Of a stretch of DNA of 64,000 nt, positions 61,461 to 64,000 are shown piece after piece (within the stretch, counting starts at the first letter, position 1; the number at the start of each line of letters is the position of its first letter). The notes under the pieces were generated by a model that saw only the letters and a program-made list of their open reading frames with translations, searched no databases and was not told where the DNA came from. Position numbers and translations under genes: made by a program. The stretch is from Lepidostoma basale (Eukaryota; Arthropoda; Insecta; Trichoptera; Lepidostomatidae). The DNA is taken from contig JAHDVF020000022.1 of NCBI GenBank assembly GCA_022606425.2, positions 1-64,000 of the forward strand, written 5' to 3'.

Positions 61461-62045
61461 CAAAAATGTTGAATTTTGGGAAATCGCGTTTTAAAGTATA
61501 CTAATATTTAGTGCATGTTGACTTTCGTACAATGGAAGACAGACACGTCTGCTCTGTAGCGGTCAGACTTATAAGTAGTGCTCGGATTTAAATGCGCTCA
61601 AAAAGTTTAAAATATTTTTTTTTGTTTGTCCATTTATATTCTCTAACCTCATATTTACTGTTAGCTAGAAAAAAACAACGTCTTACGTGTGACAAACTCT
61701 TAATTATATTGTACAATTACATTTTTTCCTATATTTTCGGGAGTAAGACTAATTTGATCATTTGCAAGATTTTTTTAGATGGTAAAACGACCTCTCGACG
61801 TCAGTCGAAACTATTAGTAACAACTTGTAGATTTTGCAATCAAGAATGGCATCGTCTACATGTTTTTCCTGTAGGATGTATGATTTTTTTAAATATCTTC
61901 TCAGTCTGGATTTCGGCGCAAAAGAGCTACCAATTTTTTCCTAGCAAGGTCTACCTTTTCCCCCTGGCCACGTCAACGATTGTTTTTTTTTTTTATTGAA
62001 TTTCCGAAACCGAAGTCAAAACGCGACGCACCTATTCACACAGCC
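61461..62045. other. Unassigned sequence with a 135-codon frame
   Basis: The plus frame at 61592-61999 contains LLVTTCRFCNQEWHRLHVFP, with a CRFC...H pattern, but I recognise no family. AT-rich flanks and the absence of splice context make a gene unlikely. Confidence 0.35.
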
Positions 62046-62069
62046 AATGCGACACACACATACACACAG

Positions 62070-62110
<41 letters not shown>
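62046..62110 (+). repeat. CA microsatellite
   Basis: An almost pure (CA)n tract with single interruptions near its start (ACATACACACAGTCACAC). It gives false His/Thr-rich frames. Confidence 0.97.
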
Positions 62111-62112
<2 letters not shown>

Positions 62113-62589
62113 TACTCACGATATGTATTGTTTACTTTTGCTTGTCAATTTTATCGTCATTTCAATTTAAAAGTAAGAACAAATGCAATATAGGGAGAGT
62201 AAAAATATGCCACTTAATCGCTCTCATCCCGAAAACCCTGAAATATTCCTAAATATTCGCAGATCCCTGAAATATGCTTTATATTCTCTAATAACTAGGG
62301 CTAAACCGGGTCTATAGGCCTCAAAACACAAAAAAATTGTATTTTTGAAAGTTAAGCCCTGGAAAAAATATGCTATTTATGTCAATTCCGGGCCCTACTT
62401 ATAAGTTACAATTGGGACACTTTTCCCCTAAGAGTTGACCACATTACCTCTCTTCTTATGAGTTTAGTTCGAATTCTATATTTTTCGAATTGTGACAGTC
62501 TTGCATTGGAGTGACGATTTTTTCTTCATTATTCACAGGAATTTTCATCTGTATTATTTAAAATAACTTATCCAATTGGGCATCCATCA
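62111..62589. other. Unassigned AT-rich sequence
   Basis: No gene or repeat is recognised. Confidence 0.45.
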
Positions 62590-62975
62590 AATCTAACTAT
62601 CTAACCATCACGCCGTACCTCCGAATTGATAGGCAGAGAGAATGGACCGCCACACTATTATATACTATCGCACCTTTCAATATTGCACTGCATTTACATT
62701 TAAATGATACGCACGCACTTCGATTTAACATGGCCTTCGTACATGGTCACCACTAAGTGATTGATCAATTTATTCGTGCAATATTTTCCACAGCCTTCCA
62801 CGACTTACTTTTCCGTTTGCAATGTTTATGAACAACTTTTTAACAGTTATTTCCTCATCCATTCGTTTCATATATCCAAACTATTTTAGCGACTCTCAAT
62901 TAATATTTCTGACGTAGGTATTCATTTGCTTTATTTCTTTCCTTATTTCTTCGTTCGGTATTCTAACATGCATCT
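62590..62975 (-). mobile_element. LINE Z, diverged 3' copy
   Basis: Plus-strand TAACTATCTAACCATCACGC, AATGGACCGCCACAC and TTGATCAATTTATTCGTGCA are the reverse of the Z tail, WRSI and DQIN regions. It is continuous for 380 bases but broken in all frames. Confidence 0.75.
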
Positions 62976-63084
62976 TCTTTTCGCATAATAATAATAAGGG
63001 TAATTTGAACAGCGCCCCTTTCGTGTATACCCCTCATCTGACAGGCGCACTCTTAATGACCTTATACTACATTAATTTTACTTC

Positions 63085-63240
63085 ATCATCATCATCATCA
63101 GCCGTCTGCCATCCACTGCTGAATGTAGGCCTCTCCCAAAACCCGCCACCGCCCCCTGTCCATTGCCGCTCCCATCCATCTATATCCAGCAATCCTCTTC
63201 AGATCATCGGTCCACCGGGCATTATTTTACTTGCTTACTA
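63085..63240 (-). mobile_element. RTE-like LINE V, C-terminal fragment
   Basis: The minus strand encodes ARWTDDLKRIAGYRWMGAAM, DRGRWRVLGEAYIQ and a following W.A.G end, then (ATG)n as CATCATCATCATCATC. WTDDLxRxAG...W..AAxDRxxWRxxGEAYxQQW is the RTE C terminus. It is better preserved than 3145. Confidence 0.85.
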
Positions 63241-63382
63241 ATAATAAAAATATAATATTTTGTTTAGCATATGAAATGTATAACATTTAACCCCTATTTC
63301 GACTTCAAATTACCTTTGAATGAAGCATTCTAATCTAATTTATTGTTTTTCGAATAATTATGTAAAGCTTCTTATTAAATTA

Positions 63383-63527
63383 TGGATACGAAAGAAAACG
63401 TCTGTTTTCTAGAACTTTTATTTAATTTTATGCTCACATTTGATAATATCTTAGCATGGCGAAACATTTCATTCCCATAAAATAAAATTAATTTTCTAGA
63501 ACAGACGTTTTCATTCGTATTAATTGT
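63383..63527. repeat. Foldback family C, short complete palindrome
   Basis: Left arm ATACGAAAGAAAACGTCTGT, TTTCTAGAACTTTTATTTAA; right arm AATTTTCTAGAACAGACGTT, TTCATTCGTATTAAT. In the centre TTGATAA, T, a weak hairpin, GGCGAAACATTTC (GAAA at 63461-63464). The self-complementary block is mutated (ACATTT). Confidence 0.8.
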
Positions 63528-63586
63528 AAATAAAGGTATGTCTCGCATGCCAAGGTATTATTATTAATATTATTGTTGTTTTTTTT

Positions 63587-63800
63587 AATCGCTTTTTGCA
63601 TCATTACAGCGCTAGCCAAAGCTATCATATTGATTCTCGTAACATGTGATAGGTAGCTAATCTATCCCCATTTTATTGTCTCGTGAATTCTTTATCAGGT
63701 CAAAGACAGTGTGATAATCACACTGCCATCGCCGGGAATCGAGCTCGGGACCTACGGTGTGACAGTTTAAGCACTTACCACTCGGCCACGAAGGTCGTCG
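63587..63800 (-). mobile_element. tRNA-derived SINE S1
   Basis: Full order on the minus strand: head with B box (plus-strand GGGAATCGAGC), body GACAATAAAATGGGGATAGA, tail GATGCAAAAAGCGATT then AT-rich. The head end ACGACCTTCGTGGCCGAGTG is well kept. Confidence 0.85.
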
Positions 63801-64000
63801 TATGTTAACAGAGTGATAAAATAATTTAACTTAAAAAAAACTGCTTCTAGATAAGGTAAAATAAGATATATGAATAGAGTATATATTTTTTAAGGATTAG
63901 TATTCATGGCTGACCATATATTCATGGCTGTTTATAAAGTCGCTTGTAGGACAAAGTTGGTTTTGCTCGGACTTGGGTCTTTCAGATCGTCCATAGCGTG
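63801..64000. other. Unassigned sequence at window end
   Basis: No gene or repeat is recognised. Confidence 0.5.

Noticed and set aside
61592..61999. 135-codon plus-strand gene
   Set aside because: No family match beyond a CRFC...H stretch; surrounded by AT-rich DNA without promoter or splice signals.
61980..62252. His/Thr-rich protein
   Set aside because: It is the translation of a CA microsatellite.

Overview
This window looks like insect nuclear DNA, most likely lepidopteran. It is AT-rich, with no dense bacterial-type genes and no operon or RBS architecture. It is packed with arthropod-type transposable elements: 5'-truncated non-LTR retrotransposons (LINEs), tRNA-derived SINEs, piggyBac-, pogo- and hAT-type DNA elements, and palindromic foldback elements. 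No complete host protein-coding gene is visible, so the window is probably a large intron, an intergenic desert or heterochromatin. Almost every open reading frame of 60-150 codons lies inside a decayed LINE 3' end or is a chance frame in AT-rich DNA. Family letters used here (Z, W, X, Y, V, U, T, S1-S3, P1, P2, B, C, D, E, G, J, H) are my own labels. Copies were grouped by eye.

Layout. 1-9 kb: LINE W, Z and V fragments, SINE-like S3 copies, a 260-bp palindrome (G), tail-sharing S2 elements and D repeats. 9-16 kb: two adjacent hAT-like elements, foldback P2 elements (one split by SINE S1), a 28-bp tandem repeat, element E and a P1 foldback. 16-27 kb: RT fragments, LINEs T, Y and X, an orphan exon-like ORF (20612-20728), P2 and B foldbacks, a quiet 3-kb stretch with a possible promoter plus first exon (25126-25267), and a hAT-like element inside a LINE. 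27-39 kb: many Z copies on both strands (one with a perfect 12-bp target-site duplication), a candidate internal exon (31784-31844), LINE T split by LINE X, and a pogo/Tigger-like element with complete ends and a nested LINE. 39-50 kb: S1 and S2 SINEs, piggyBac relics (one bounded by TTAA), C foldbacks, a CpG-rich island (46920-47190), and a P1 foldback inserted in a Z copy. 50-64 kb: further Z, U and T LINEs, palindrome F, GC-rich islands, the best LINE in the window (Y, 58955-60241, with a perfect 14-bp TSD and an FADD catalytic motif), a CA microsatellite and more foldbacks.

The most interesting signal is that the palindromic families share one hidden architecture: a CUGANGA-like box, a hairpin, GAAA, a short self-complementary block (ACATGT, ACAGCTGT or ACCGGT), then C. 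This is the hammerhead ribozyme layout with a tiny, dimer-type stem III. Hammerheads of this type are known in Penelope-like elements and related retroelements. Here they occur as inverted pairs, without a recognisable reverse transcriptase, in about 25 copies or half-copies. A second theme is 3'-tail parasitism. S2 shares the 3' end of LINE Z, and S1 shares its tail with element E.
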